64,000 nucleotides of DNA from Fen-1135 sp963705275 (GCA_963705275.1 OY970063.1:620001-684000), one strand, 5' to 3'. Shown: positions 49,314-58,395, counted from the stretch's first letter. Made by a program: numbers and translations. Notes: generated from the letters alone by a model not told the origin.

Positions 49314-50093
49314 TCAGAGCCTCGTCTTGACCTTTTCCATTATCCTCTCCATTGCGACACCGGCAGACTGACGGATAACAACATCTGCGACATCATCGAA
49401 GGACGTAGGCGTATTATTGATGATCGCCAGTTTGGCTCCCCCCTCTTTGGCATACTCGGGCATGTAGGCTGCCGGATAGACAACAAGAGACGAGCCTACG
49501 ACAATCATGAGATCACATCTTGATGCGTGAGCAGTTGCATTCTTCAACGTCCATTCGGGAAGGAGTTCTCCAAAGAAAACTACATCGGGCTTCAAAATCC
49601 CCTGGCAGCGCTCGCAGCCTGGAACTTGTTCACACGCACGGAATTTCTCTATTACATCACCGACAGGATAGCGCTCATCACAGCTCATGCATTTTAACCA
49701 CCTCATATTGCCGTGCAGCTCATAGATCTTCTCCGGTGAGTTTCCGGCCTTCTGATGCAGGTTGTCGACATTCTGCGTGATTATACAGTCCAGTTTGCCA
49801 ATCTCTTCCAGCTCGGCAACGGCAAGGTGGGCCCTGTTCGGTTTCGCGTCGACGAACAAACCGCCTTCAAGAAGAATCTGCCACTGTTTCTTTCTCGTCT
49901 CCGGGCTCGAGAGGAATTTTTGAATGGTAAAATCTTCCGGATCGAATCTTGTCCATATCCCACCGGGACTGCGAAAATCAGGAATGCCTGATTCCGTGCT
50001 GATTCCGGCCCCCGTAAACACAACCACATTTCCAGCACGTAATATCAAATCCGCCGCAGCAGCAATCTTACCGCTCAGGTCTTCAATACCCAT
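49314..50093 (-). CDS. NAD-dependent protein deacylase (sirtuin)
   Basis: The 259 residues carry the sirtuin motifs GAGISTESGIPDFRS, TQNVDNLHQ and ELHGN (catalytic His). The zinc ribbon is CMSC and CERC, followed by KPDVVFFGE and VGSSLVVYPAA. It removes acyl groups from lysine using NAD. The start is the ATG at 50093 with AGGAA 6 nt upstream, which is better spaced than the codon two residues earlier. It is the first gene of the operon. Confidence 0.95.
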   Translation of the reverse strand: MGIEDLSGKIAAAADLILRAGNVVVFTGAGISTESGIPDFRSPGGIWTRFDPEDFTIQKFLSSPETRKKQWQILLEGGLFVDAKPNRAHLAVAELEEIGKLDCIITQNVDNLHQKAGNSPEKIYELHGNMRWLKCMSCDERYPVGDVIEKFRACEQVPGCERCQGILKPDVVFFGELLPEWTLKNATAHASRCDLMIVVGSSLVVYPAAYMPEYAKEGGAKLAIINNTPTSFDDVADVVIRQSAGVAMERIMEKVKTRL

Positions 50094-50223
50094 GATCATT
50101 TCCTATTAATATATGTATAAATTTTTCATTTGCAACAGAATGCATGCAAGGGCATCCCTGCCGATACTTACTGACGCCTCTAATACACCATCTGCCTGAA
50201 AAAAACAAAACGAAAAGGAGATG

Positions 50224-50252
50224 TTGACACGTCGCCACATATCCTCTAAAAT
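50224..50252 (+). promoter_or_regulatory. Strong candidate promoter of the Tim44-like gene
   Basis: TTGACA and TAAAAT are separated by 17 nt, a near-perfect sigma-70 promoter, 71 nt before the start codon. Confidence 0.7.
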
Positions 50253-50322
50253 CACTTTCCAAAATCTGCATTGACCTTTATTTTATGCACGATTGAGAAG
50301 TAATCAACAGGAGGAAATCAAC

Positions 50323-51288
50323 ATGCCGCAGAAGAATTGGAAAATAGGAGCATCTATTCTTATATTTCTGTTTTTTTTCGTTGGGATAATGGAGCTGGAT
50401 GCATTTGCCAGGGCGGGGGGCGGCATGTCGTCCGGAAGCCGCGGCTCGCGGTCATTCAGCTCTCCCAGCCGATCTTACACACCGCCGTCCCAGTCCCAGC
50501 CGTCGATGGCGCCGTCCCAACCGATGACTCCGCAACTGCCGCGGCAGCAGCCCAGCATGTGGAGGAGTCTGGCCATGGGCGTAGCAGGCGGTTTTCTGGG
50601 CAGCTTGCTCTTTAGCGGATTCAGCCATGGTATGGGTGATGGAGGTTTCGGCGGGAGCGGCATCGGGCTTTTGGATATTATCCTTATTGGCGGTTTGCTT
50701 TACATCATATATATGTTCATCAAGAGGCGTAAACAAGCGGCATCTACGGCCGGTGATTCTTACCAAACGGGCGCTTCCCCGGCGACAGGACAACCTGCGG
50801 GCTATTCAGATTCTTCCCGGGACCAGGGCAATGCTGAAAGCGACGTCCAAACGGGCCTCCGCCATATCCGGCAGATGGACCCGTCTTTTGATGAAGCAAG
50901 GTTTCCGGAGATCTGCATGGACAACTTCTTCAAGATTCAAGGTGCGTGGATCAACCGTGATATGACGGATGTCAAGAATATCCTGACGCAGGAAATGCTT
51001 GCTATCCTGCAGAAAGATGTGGACAAGTTGAAGGCGGAAAAGAAGATCAACAAACTCGACAATATTGCCGTCAGGTCCGTGGAGATAACGGAGGCATGGC
51101 AAGAAGGTGGAATGGACTTTATCACCGTCAGATTCCTCGCCAACCTTCTCGACTATACAGTAAGTGAAAGCGGAGACCTGCTATCCGGCAGCAAGACTGA
51201 ACCCGTTAAATTCGAAGAATACTGGACATTCACGAGGCCTGTGGGGAACAACACCTGGCAGCTATCTGCAATTAATCAGGCCAACTAA
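50323..51288 (+). CDS. Tim44-like domain membrane protein
   Basis: The 321 residues start with a hydrophobic segment (ILIFLFFFVGIMELDAFA). A low-complexity Ser/Pro/Gln region and a glycine-rich stretch come next, then a second helix (IGLLDIILIGGLLYIIYMF) and a C-terminal Tim44-like domain (about 180-320: DPSFDEARFPEICMDNFFKI, EMLAIL, TVRFLANLLDYTV). AGGAGG precedes the ATG well. The family occurs widely in proteobacteria and its function is unclear. Confidence 0.87.
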   Translation: MPQKNWKIGASILIFLFFFVGIMELDAFARAGGGMSSGSRGSRSFSSPSRSYTPPSQSQPSMAPSQPMTPQLPRQQPSMWRSLAMGVAGGFLGSLLFSGFSHGMGDGGFGGSGIGLLDIILIGGLLYIIYMFIKRRKQAASTAGDSYQTGASPATGQPAGYSDSSRDQGNAESDVQTGLRHIRQMDPSFDEARFPEICMDNFFKIQGAWINRDMTDVKNILTQEMLAILQKDVDKLKAEKKINKLDNIAVRSVEITEAWQEGGMDFITVRFLANLLDYTVSESGDLLSGSKTEPVKFEEYWTFTRPVGNNTWQLSAINQAN

Positions 51289-51646
51289 GAGTTGTGAAAA
51301 TTTCTGGCCGGTTCAGAAAGTTTGAACAGTCGGAATAATATCATGAATGAGTACTTCCTGAAAGAGAGTATCCAGTAATTTAGGCAGGCGTACATACTTT
51401 CACCTGGCAATAGTTGATATTCGGTTATTATTTCATTGACACAGAAAACCACTTGCCTTGTCTCCGACCATCATGAACCAACTCCTTATCAACATTTAGC
51501 CGACCATTTCACACATTTTAGTTTCGCCTCAGGCGAGGGGTTTCCACCATCCCCATGGAGACACTAAGAATTGACAACCTCTATAAAATGTGGAAAAATA
51601 TATCTTAATTTATGTGGCATCGGGGTCGGATAAAGGAGGTAACAAA
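51289..51646. other. Intergenic region with no recognised gene
   Basis: It is 358 nt long. A TTGACA at about 51571-51576 could be a −35 for the next gene, but its −10 is weak. A short palindrome CGCCTCAGGCG lies near 51527. Nothing else stands out. Confidence 0.4.
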
Positions 51647-52345
51647 ATGAAAAAGTTGCTTTTTGGAACAATCCTCTTAGCGTTGGTAAGCGCCTTTCCC
51701 ATCATGACTGTGGCAGAGGTAGGTGTAAGTGTTGGAATTTCTATACCACTACCACCACTTATCACATTCGAAGCACCGCCGAATGTAGTCGTATTACCAG
51801 ACACCAACGGCGTTTACGCTGTTCCTGGTATAAGCGTAGACCTGTTTTTCTGGGATGGTTTCTGGTGGCGTCCGTGGGAAGGTCGCTGGTATCGCTCACC
51901 GTATTATGATCGTGGCTGGGTTTATTACGAAAGTATTCCAAGATTTTATTTTAACGTAGACCCATATTGGAGAGGATATTATCAGAACCATAATTGGCAC
52001 GGTCACATTTGGAATTATCAACCGATTCCTCATTCACAACTTCAACGAAACTGGAAGAGCTGGCAGAGTAACCGATATTGGGAAAAGAAAAGAACCTGGG
52101 GCGTTCAGGGTTATACACCTAAGCCACAACGACAGAGTCAGGTATTAAGACAGCAGAGACAAACACTATACCAACAAAGACCTGAAGTTCAACAGCATCA
52201 GCAATTTCAAAGACAGCAGAGACAAGAACAACAAAGACAACCTCAGATGCAGCAACATCAACCTCAGAGACAACAGCAGCATAGAGGTGAATCACACCAG
52301 CAGTCTCAGGGACACGAAGGAAAGGGTGAAGAACATAGAAAGTAG
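51647..52345 (+). CDS. Exported aromatic- and Gln-rich protein
   Basis: The 232 residues start with a signal peptide (MKKLLFGTILLALVSAF), then a Trp/Tyr-rich middle (LFFWDGFWWRPWEGRWYRSP and HNWHGHIWNY). The C-terminal half is low-complexity, dominated by Gln, Arg and His (QQHQQFQRQQRQEQQRQ). I know similar secreted proteins in this phylum but no function. AAAGGAGGT precedes the start. The tail is read from CAA/CAG-rich DNA unlike the neighbours. Confidence 0.75.
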   Translation: MKKLLFGTILLALVSAFPIMTVAEVGVSVGISIPLPPLITFEAPPNVVVLPDTNGVYAVPGISVDLFFWDGFWWRPWEGRWYRSPYYDRGWVYYESIPRFYFNVDPYWRGYYQNHNWHGHIWNYQPIPHSQLQRNWKSWQSNRYWEKKRTWGVQGYTPKPQRQSQVLRQQRQTLYQQRPEVQQHQQFQRQQRQEQQRQPQMQQHQPQRQQQHRGESHQQSQGHEGKGEEHRK

Positions 52346-52367
52346 GATGATAAGAAGTTAAGAACCT

Positions 52368-52445
52368 TACCCTCTACAATATCTGTTGGGTACAATGAAT
52401 AAACCATAATCGTCAACATTCAGGGCTATTTTGGAATAGAGGGTA
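52368..52445. repeat. Inverted repeat of nine bases
   Basis: TACCCTCTA (52368-52376) and TAGAGGGTA (52437-52445) are perfect complements 60 nt apart, in the gap after the Gln-rich gene. They could bracket a folded RNA 3' end or be chance. No other signal was found in the gap (52346-52640). Confidence 0.35.
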
Positions 52446-52640
52446 GCGGGAGATAGAAACTATAACCAAGGGAGAAGAGGCACAACTTCCTTTTTTATAG
52501 ACTTAGATCCTTCTATTTGTAATTGCTAACTGTCCGAAAAATCGATTCTGACGAGTCGTAGGTGACATCACCGACTGCTCCGCTTTTTCCTGTAATCGTG
52601 CATCAACGCTGCGAGCTTAGCCTGCAAAAAAGGAGTAACT

Positions 52641-53405
52641 ATGAAGACGCTATTCCGTATCTTAGTTATTGTCGTTTACTTTGTCGTGACTTCTTCGACA
52701 CTTCTCTACTCGGCCGATTTCTTTGGAGATGCCTTGAAAAAGGGACTGCCCCAGTTACCTGAACTCGGCGGCTCTCCCACAGGCCGGGCAGTAGGTGCTG
52801 GCCTCGATGACAGCACTATAGCTTCCGGCCTGAAGGAGGCCCTCTCCATCGGGACCAAGAACGCCGTCAGCCTCGCTTCCAAGTTAAACGGTTATTACGG
52901 CAACGAAGCCATCAAGATCCTGCTGCCTGATAAGATTCAGAAGGCAGCGGAACTGGCCGGAAAGTTGGGTTACCAGAAACAGGTAGATAATTTCATTCTA
53001 AGCATGAACCGTGCCGCGGAGAAAGCGGCCCCGAAGGCGGCCTCTCACTTTGCCGATACCATTAAAGGGATGAGCATCGAAGATGCCCGCAAGATTCTGT
53101 CAGGCGGCGATACGGCAGCAACCGAGTATTTCAAATCAAAAACATTTTCTAAGCTCTACGATGAGTTCAAGCCTAGCGTCTCCAAGAGCATCAACCAGGT
53201 CGGAGCGACGCGCGCCTATAATGACATGATGGCTAAGGTCCCGCCTGTCCCTTTCGCAAAGCCGGAATCGCTCGATCTCAACCACTATGTAACGACGAAG
53301 GCCCTAGATGGCCTCTTCTACATGTTGGGACAGGAAGAGCAGAAGATTAGGACAAACCCCATGGCGCAGACAACTGACCTTTTGAAGAAGGTGTTCGGCA
53401 AATAG
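52641..53405 (+). CDS. DUF4197 family exported protein
   Basis: The 254 residues start with a signal peptide (FRILVIVVYFVVTSSTLLYS). A DUF4197 domain (GLKEALSIGTKNAV, LPDKIQKAAELAGKLG, MNRAAEKAAPKA, AARKILSGG-like DARKILSGGDTAATEYF) fills most of the rest. No function is known for the family. AAAAAGGAG precedes the start by 8 nt. Confidence 0.9.
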   Translation: MKTLFRILVIVVYFVVTSSTLLYSADFFGDALKKGLPQLPELGGSPTGRAVGAGLDDSTIASGLKEALSIGTKNAVSLASKLNGYYGNEAIKILLPDKIQKAAELAGKLGYQKQVDNFILSMNRAAEKAAPKAASHFADTIKGMSIEDARKILSGGDTAATEYFKSKTFSKLYDEFKPSVSKSINQVGATRAYNDMMAKVPPVPFAKPESLDLNHYVTTKALDGLFYMLGQEEQKIRTNPMAQTTDLLKKVFGK

Positions 53406-53498
53406 TCCGGCTTCGTTCATTTTGTTATCCTCCAACATGGCATCTTCCCAGAGGCTGCAAAACGACCTGCCATGAAAAATGGAGAAGAAGATGCAACA

Positions 53499-53720
53499 AT
53501 GATAGGTTATGTTGGAAACATCGAGAAGCGGACATTGAAGAACAATTCTTTCAGACAGGCTTTATTCACCGCTAAGAATGCTCGACTGTTTGTAATGTGC
53601 CTTCAACGAGGGGAGGAAATCGGAGACGAGGTTCATCATGACGTAGACCAGTTCTTATTTGGAAAAGCACACTACCTCGAAAACGTGAAGATGCGATTCA
53701 GAGCGCAATGTCTTACTTGA
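53499..53720 (+). pseudogene. Truncated cupin-domain protein remnant
   Basis: The first 50 residues (NIEKRTLKNNSFRQALFT, RGEEIGDEVHHDVDQF) match the start of small cupin proteins I know from anaerobes (about 110-130 residues). After DQF the sequence leaves the family (LFGKAHYLENVKMRF) and ends at residue 73. The rest of the cupin barrel is not found in any frame before the converging permease gene. It is therefore probably a decayed copy, cut off by a deletion. Confidence 0.7.
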
Positions 53721-54543
53721 GTCTTGGGTCAAGGGAGTCTCGTATACCTTCTCCCAGGAGGTTATAGCCGAGGACGGTAATCAGGATCGCCAAACCCGGA
53801 TACAGGGAAAGCCACCAGGCAATATCAATATTGTCTTTACCGGCGGTCAGTATATTACCCCAGCTAGGTGTCGGCGGTTGTACACCGATGCCCAGGAAAC
53901 TAAGAGCCGACTCGGTGAGAATCGCGCCGGCAACGCCCAGTGTTGCGGCAACGAGAACCGAGGCCATGGCGTTAGGCAGGATGTGGATAAAGATTATCCT
54001 GAAATCGTTCGCGCCTATTGCCCTCGCAGCGAGTACAAAATCCCTCTCCTTCAGGGACGTGAAGTCGGCCCGTACGAGCCGTGTGATTCCCATCCAGCCT
54101 GTTAAGCCGATGATGATCATTATGTTCCAGATGGAAGGTTCAAGGAGCGCAATCACGGCGAGGATGAGAAAGAAAGTCGGGAAGCAGAGCATTATGTCGA
54201 CGAATCTCATAATCATGGCATCCGTCCACCTTCCATAATACCCTGCCACCGCGCCTAGGATCGCACCGATGACTATGGCGATACCTGTTGCCACAAACCC
54301 CACCTTCAATGATATCCTCGATCCCCAGACCATCCGCGAAAAAACATCCCTGCCCAGCTGATCCGTACCGCAGAGATGGTTTGCAGACGGCGGTGCAAGG
54401 ACCAGCTTAAGATTAATCTCCTGGGGATCATAAGGCGCGATCCATGGCGCAAAGATAGATATTACGAAGAGCAGGATGACGACACAGCTCCCGGCCAGGG
54501 CTATTTTGTTTTTCTTAAACCTCTTCCAGAAATCCGTACCCAT
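53713..54543 (-). CDS. Oligopeptide/dipeptide ABC transporter permease, DppC/OppC type
   Basis: The 276-residue inner-membrane protein has the OppC N-terminal domain (KNKIALAGSCVVILLFVISI, then APYDP and GTDQLGRDVFSR). The permease EAA-type loop is ARAIGANDFRIIFIHILPNA. It starts at ATG 54543 (AGGT upstream), 9 nt after its partner. The substrate is unknown. No ATPase or binding protein is encoded next to it, since downstream is the cupin remnant. Confidence 0.93.
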   Translation of the reverse strand: MGTDFWKRFKKNKIALAGSCVVILLFVISIFAPWIAPYDPQEINLKLVLAPPSANHLCGTDQLGRDVFSRMVWGSRISLKVGFVATGIAIVIGAILGAVAGYYGRWTDAMIMRFVDIMLCFPTFFLILAVIALLEPSIWNIMIIIGLTGWMGITRLVRADFTSLKERDFVLAARAIGANDFRIIFIHILPNAMASVLVAATLGVAGAILTESALSFLGIGVQPPTPSWGNILTAGKDNIDIAWWLSLYPGLAILITVLGYNLLGEGIRDSLDPRLK

Positions 54544-54552
54544 ACTCAATAC

Positions 54553-55527
54553 CTATGAAACCCTGATCCTTGGGTCCGCCAGGGCGTAGGAAACATCGGC
54601 AATAAGATTTCCCAGTAGCGTCAATACAGCGCCGATCAAGAGAATTCCCATCACTACAGGGTAATCCCGGGCCATGACAGACATATAAAAGAGCTGCCCC
54701 ATTCCGGGTATGGCGAAAATGCTTTCGAAGATAACGCTCCCGCCTATAAGTCCAGGCACAGACAATCCCAGGATGGTTATGACGGGAAGGAGAGCGTTTC
54801 TCAAGGCATGCTTATAGATTACCTGGCGCTCGCTCAAGCCCTTTGCCCTGGCCGTCATGATGTAATCCTGCCTTATCACCTCAAGCATATTGGACCTCAT
54901 ATATCGCGAGAGACCTGCCAGTCCACCGAACGCCGAGAGCGCAACGGGGAGGATGAGATGCTTCACCATATCCAGAAAGACCATCCCGGGGGGAAGATAA
55001 TCGTAATTCAATGACCGGATGCCTGATATGGGCAGCCATCCCAGGTCAATGCCAAATAAGATCATTAAGAGCAATGCCAGCCAGAAGGTTGGTATGGCGA
55101 ATCCGACGAACACAAAGACGCTGGTAAACTTATCGAAAAGGGAATCTTTATGAACTGCGGAAAGGACGCCGATGGGGATAGCGATGACAAAAATCAGCAC
55201 CATGGAAAGCACGTTGATCAGGATAGTAACGGGCAGGCGTTCGAGGATCTTTCTCGCCACGGGTCTACGGTCGGGCGAAAATGACTTCCCCAAATCGAGG
55301 ACGGCAATCTTCCCGACCCAGGACAGGTACTGCTGGTAAAGCGGCTTGTCAAGATCGTACATCGCATTCAGGCGCTCCCTGTAATCGGCGGATGCCCTGG
55401 GGTTCATCTGTGTCTCCATATCGGTGGGAGAGCCAGGAGCTAGATGCATGACCACAAAGCAGACGATCGTGATGCCGATCAGGAGGGGCACCATGGATAT
55501 CAATCTCTTAACAATGTACCTGAGCAA
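54553..55527 (-). CDS. Oligopeptide/dipeptide ABC transporter permease, DppB/OppB type
   Basis: The 324 residues include the first helix LISMVPLLIGITIVCFVVMH, the loop MYDLDKPLYQQYLSW, the EAA-type loop ARAKGLSERQVIYKHALRNA, and a C-terminal helix. The start is a TTG at 55527 with GGAGG 6-7 nt upstream. It forms a heterodimer with the DppC-type permease. Confidence 0.93.
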   Translation of the reverse strand: MLRYIVKRLISMVPLLIGITIVCFVVMHLAPGSPTDMETQMNPRASADYRERLNAMYDLDKPLYQQYLSWVGKIAVLDLGKSFSPDRRPVARKILERLPVTILINVLSMVLIFVIAIPIGVLSAVHKDSLFDKFTSVFVFVGFAIPTFWLALLLMILFGIDLGWLPISGIRSLNYDYLPPGMVFLDMVKHLILPVALSAFGGLAGLSRYMRSNMLEVIRQDYIMTARAKGLSERQVIYKHALRNALLPVITILGLSVPGLIGGSVIFESIFAIPGMGQLFYMSVMARDYPVVMGILLIGAVLTLLGNLIADVSYALADPRIRVS

Positions 55528-55537
55528 ATGCCGCCTC

Positions 55538-56389
55538 CTAACCCTTCTCTTCCCTACCTCCGAACAGATTTAAGGCCTTGATATTCTCCAGAGTGCGCCA
55601 GAGGCTCTTTTCTGAATGAGACTCAAGAGTCATGACAGGCTTCAGCTTCTTTTGATGGATCATCTCAAAAAATGCCTGGAAAGGGAAGTTGCCCTCACCA
55701 ACCGGCAGATGTTGATCAAGGAGCCCGTTATTGTCATGGATATGGATCTGGCCGATGCGGGGCCCCAAGACGTCCATCCATTCTCCCAAGGGTGTGGTGG
55801 AGAATACATTAAAATGACCGGTATCGAAACAAAAGCATATATGAGGAGAGGTAAATGTATCAAGGAGCAGGCGCAGATATTGACAATCCGTTTCATAGAC
55901 ATTTTCCAGGGCAATCGTGGTATCCGAATCAATGGCCTGTGCTAAGAGATGCTTCCAGGTCTCAATGCTGTTCTCCAGCCACTCATTCTCGTTTGACACG
56001 TAGTATCTCTTATCGAAGGAAGCGTGGCATACTACGGAGATGGGCCGAAAGTAAGGAACCAGGTCAAAGACCTGCTGCAGGCGCTCCGTGGTAACTTTAC
56101 GGATTTTCGGATCTATGGCCCCGGGTCTCAAATCCATGAATGGTGCGTGGAAACTGATAGTCAGTTTCGCCTCTAAGAGCTGATCAGCAACCTTCATAAA
56201 GTCATCTCTCCGGAAATGGTCGAGCGTGAAATGATTGAAACTGATCTCGGGATTTATCCCTTCTCTTATGACTGTCGGGAGGAACTGATCGCGGAGAAAG
56301 TGGAACGGCATATGAACCTGAACAGATTTTAATATACCATGCATATTAAATTTCATCACAGTCAGGAAAGATTTGATGTGGTTCCCCAT
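55538..56389 (-). CDS. Xylose-isomerase-like TIM-barrel protein
   Basis: The 283 residues have the AP endonuclease 2/sugar isomerase fold: ISFHAPFMDLRPG, VVCHASFD, IALENVYE, FCFDTGHFNVF, IGQIHIHDNNG and MTLESHSE. These supply the metal-binding His, Glu and Asp. The reaction cannot be named. It is 10 nt from the permease genes, so it may act on the imported substrate. The true start may be later (MKFNMHG), as no good ribosome binding site precedes the first ATG. Confidence 0.82.
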   Translation of the reverse strand: MGNHIKSFLTVMKFNMHGILKSVQVHMPFHFLRDQFLPTVIREGINPEISFNHFTLDHFRRDDFMKVADQLLEAKLTISFHAPFMDLRPGAIDPKIRKVTTERLQQVFDLVPYFRPISVVCHASFDKRYYVSNENEWLENSIETWKHLLAQAIDSDTTIALENVYETDCQYLRLLLDTFTSPHICFCFDTGHFNVFSTTPLGEWMDVLGPRIGQIHIHDNNGLLDQHLPVGEGNFPFQAFFEMIHQKKLKPVMTLESHSEKSLWRTLENIKALNLFGGREEKG

Positions 56390-56546
56390 TTATCATAGGG
56401 AATATTATTTCACAACCGCATTCTCGGCAAATACCTTCGTTGGCAAGGCATCAAATTCTTATTGCTAAAAACAAGCGGACAATTGTAAGATAATAGAAAG
56501 TATTGAGGTTGTCTCAAATACGTACATCCGTTTTTAGGAGGTGTTA

Positions 56547-56942
56547 TTGGTAAAAGAAAGCATAGACGGAAAAGAACGGTTACTCCTGTGCATTAATGCT
56601 TCTCTTAAGAGAAAAGCTAAAAACTTAACTATACTAAACCTCAAAGAGCTGTCTTCCTTCGCTGACTACTTTATCATCTGCAGCGGCACATCTGACCGAC
56701 AGGTCCAGTCCATAGCAGCATCAATTCGAGAAAATCTGAAAGAATATGGCATTATACCCCTGGGGATAGAGGGCGAAAGCCTCGGAAAATGGGTTCTTAT
56801 GGACTACGAAGATGTAATTATCCACGTCTTCTACGAACCGATCAGAGAGTTCTACGATATTGAGAGGCTCTGGCCAGACGTACCAAGTATGAAGGTCGGA
56901 GATGATGTAGTAGAAATGACAGCCCTCGATAAAGGGATGTAA
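56547..56942 (+). CDS. rsfS: Ribosomal silencing factor RsfS
   Basis: RsfS binds L14 and blocks joining of subunits in starvation. The 131 residues include LKELSSFADYFIICSGTSDR and GKWVLMDYEDVIIHVF, the family core. I use a TTG start at 56547, because AGGAGGTG ends just 5 nt before it. A GTG at 56541 overlaps that site and cannot be the start. Confidence 0.95.
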   Translation: MVKESIDGKERLLLCINASLKRKAKNLTILNLKELSSFADYFIICSGTSDRQVQSIAASIRENLKEYGIIPLGIEGESLGKWVLMDYEDVIIHVFYEPIREFYDIERLWPDVPSMKVGDDVVEMTALDKGM

Positions 56943-56944
56943 TT

Positions 56945-57667
56945 TTGAAACGTCTGCTCGCAGGACTTTCAGATATCGTATTCCCACCCAGATGTTTGAC
57001 ATGCGATACTATCCTTGCGCATCGTGAGAATATCGCCTTCTGCGGCGCCTGTTTTTCAAAGATATATTTTATACAATCATCTCTCTGTCCCCGCTGCGGT
57101 ATTCCATTCGCCGGAGCCGACGGAGGCAGTCACCTGTGCGGTGATTGTATAGTTTCAAAAGCTGCCTATTCTGCTGCGCGGGCAGTCGGCCGCTACGAAA
57201 GCACCCTCCTGGAAGCGATCCACCGGTTTAAATACAACGGGAGAATTTCTATAGGTGAAATCCTGGGGAAATTAATGGCAGAATTTGCATATCCGTCCTT
57301 CAATATCAGGGACTATTCTCTGATCATGCCCGTCCCTCTTCACCCGAAAAGGTTGAGGGAACGGGGATTCAACCAGTCCGTAATCCTAGCCAGGGAAATA
57401 TCTAAGCGATTCCACATACCGTTGGACTTCATGACACTCAGGAGGCATGTATATACCGATCCGCAGATCAGCCTGGGAAAGAAGGAGAGGGAAGTGAATG
57501 TTCATGGCGCTTTTTCCGTCACAGATGCTGCTACAGTCAAGGGGCAAGAGATCATCCTCGTGGATGATGTGTACACATCCGGGAGTACGGTAAAAGAATG
57601 CGCGAGGGTGCTTATGAAGAACATGGCCGAGCGGGTGGCTGTTTTGACGCTGGCCAGAGCGGTTTAG
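56945..57667 (+). CDS. ComF family phosphoribosyltransferase-like protein
   Basis: The 240 residues have an N-terminal zinc region (CLTCD, CGAC, CPRCG, CGDC) and a phosphoribosyltransferase domain (RLRERGFNQSVILAREI, PRPP motif ILVDDVYTSGSTV). ComF takes part in DNA uptake in naturally competent bacteria, but in most others its role is unclear. The start is a TTG at 56945, 3 nt after rsfS. Confidence 0.92.
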   Translation: MKRLLAGLSDIVFPPRCLTCDTILAHRENIAFCGACFSKIYFIQSSLCPRCGIPFAGADGGSHLCGDCIVSKAAYSAARAVGRYESTLLEAIHRFKYNGRISIGEILGKLMAEFAYPSFNIRDYSLIMPVPLHPKRLRERGFNQSVILAREISKRFHIPLDFMTLRRHVYTDPQISLGKKEREVNVHGAFSVTDAATVKGQEIILVDDVYTSGSTVKECARVLMKNMAERVAVLTLARAV

Positions 57668-57769
57668 CACAATGATTCCTTTGAATAATTCTCTTCTTGT
57701 TATTACTGCCATCGTCATTGTAGACTTATGCAAGTTAGAGCTCGATACTAACTAATGGAGAGGGAACAA

Positions 57770-58264
57770 GTGAATAAGATTTACTCCCGAGAAAAACTGA
57801 AGAAAAAAATTGACGCACTCCGCGACGAAGGGAAAAAGATTGTCTTCACAAACGGCTGTTTCGATATCCTTCACGTTGGACATACCCGATATCTTAGAGA
57901 GGCGAAAAAGCGAGGCGATATCCTTGTTCTGGGCCTCAACAGCGACAAATCCGTCAGATCCTTGAAGGGAGAAAAAAGGCCGCTGATGTCGGAGAATGAA
58001 CGGGCAGATGTTGTCGCCTCACTCGAATCGGTAGATTACGTTACAATTTTCCACGAACTGACCCCCCTCGAGTTGATTGAATATATCAAGCCGCACGTGC
58101 TCGTGAAAGGAGGAGACTGGAAAGAGAAAGACGTGGTGGGACGAAAGTCAGTGAAGAAATGGGGTGGCAGGGTAGTTATTATTCCCGAAATAAAGGGGTC
58201 GTCCACAACGAACATCATTGAAAAAGTGAAAAAGGCCTATTGTAAGCCACTGCCGAAGGCATAA
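57770..58264 (+). CDS. rfaE2: D-glycero-beta-D-manno-heptose 1-phosphate adenylyltransferase
   Basis: This nucleotidyltransferase makes ADP-heptose precursor for LPS core. The 164 residues have FTNGCFDILHVGHTRY (HxGH), LNSDKSVRSLKGEKRP and VLVKGGDWKE. It is the stand-alone half of bifunctional HldE. The kinase half (rfaE1) is elsewhere. I use GTG at 57770, since GGAGAGGG lies 6-7 nt upstream and it is at the family's usual N-terminus. An ATG at 57755 is the alternative. Confidence 0.94.
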   Translation: MNKIYSREKLKKKIDALRDEGKKIVFTNGCFDILHVGHTRYLREAKKRGDILVLGLNSDKSVRSLKGEKRPLMSENERADVVASLESVDYVTIFHELTPLELIEYIKPHVLVKGGDWKEKDVVGRKSVKKWGGRVVIIPEIKGSSTTNIIEKVKKAYCKPLPKA

Positions 58265-58316
58265 CTTATTGTAATTTTAACAATAAATTCAGTTGTCCGA
58301 CAAATGATTATTTTCC

Positions 58317-58345
58317 TTTACAAGAAGGCATTCTTTATGTATTAA
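58317..58345 (+). promoter_or_regulatory. Candidate promoter of dksA
   Basis: TTTACA and TATTAA are separated by 17 nt, 50 nt before the dksA start. Confidence 0.5.
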
Positions 58346-58395
58346 CCACTGTTCAAATAAAGACTTCACGTCAAGTTTTTTACAGGATAAGCCAG

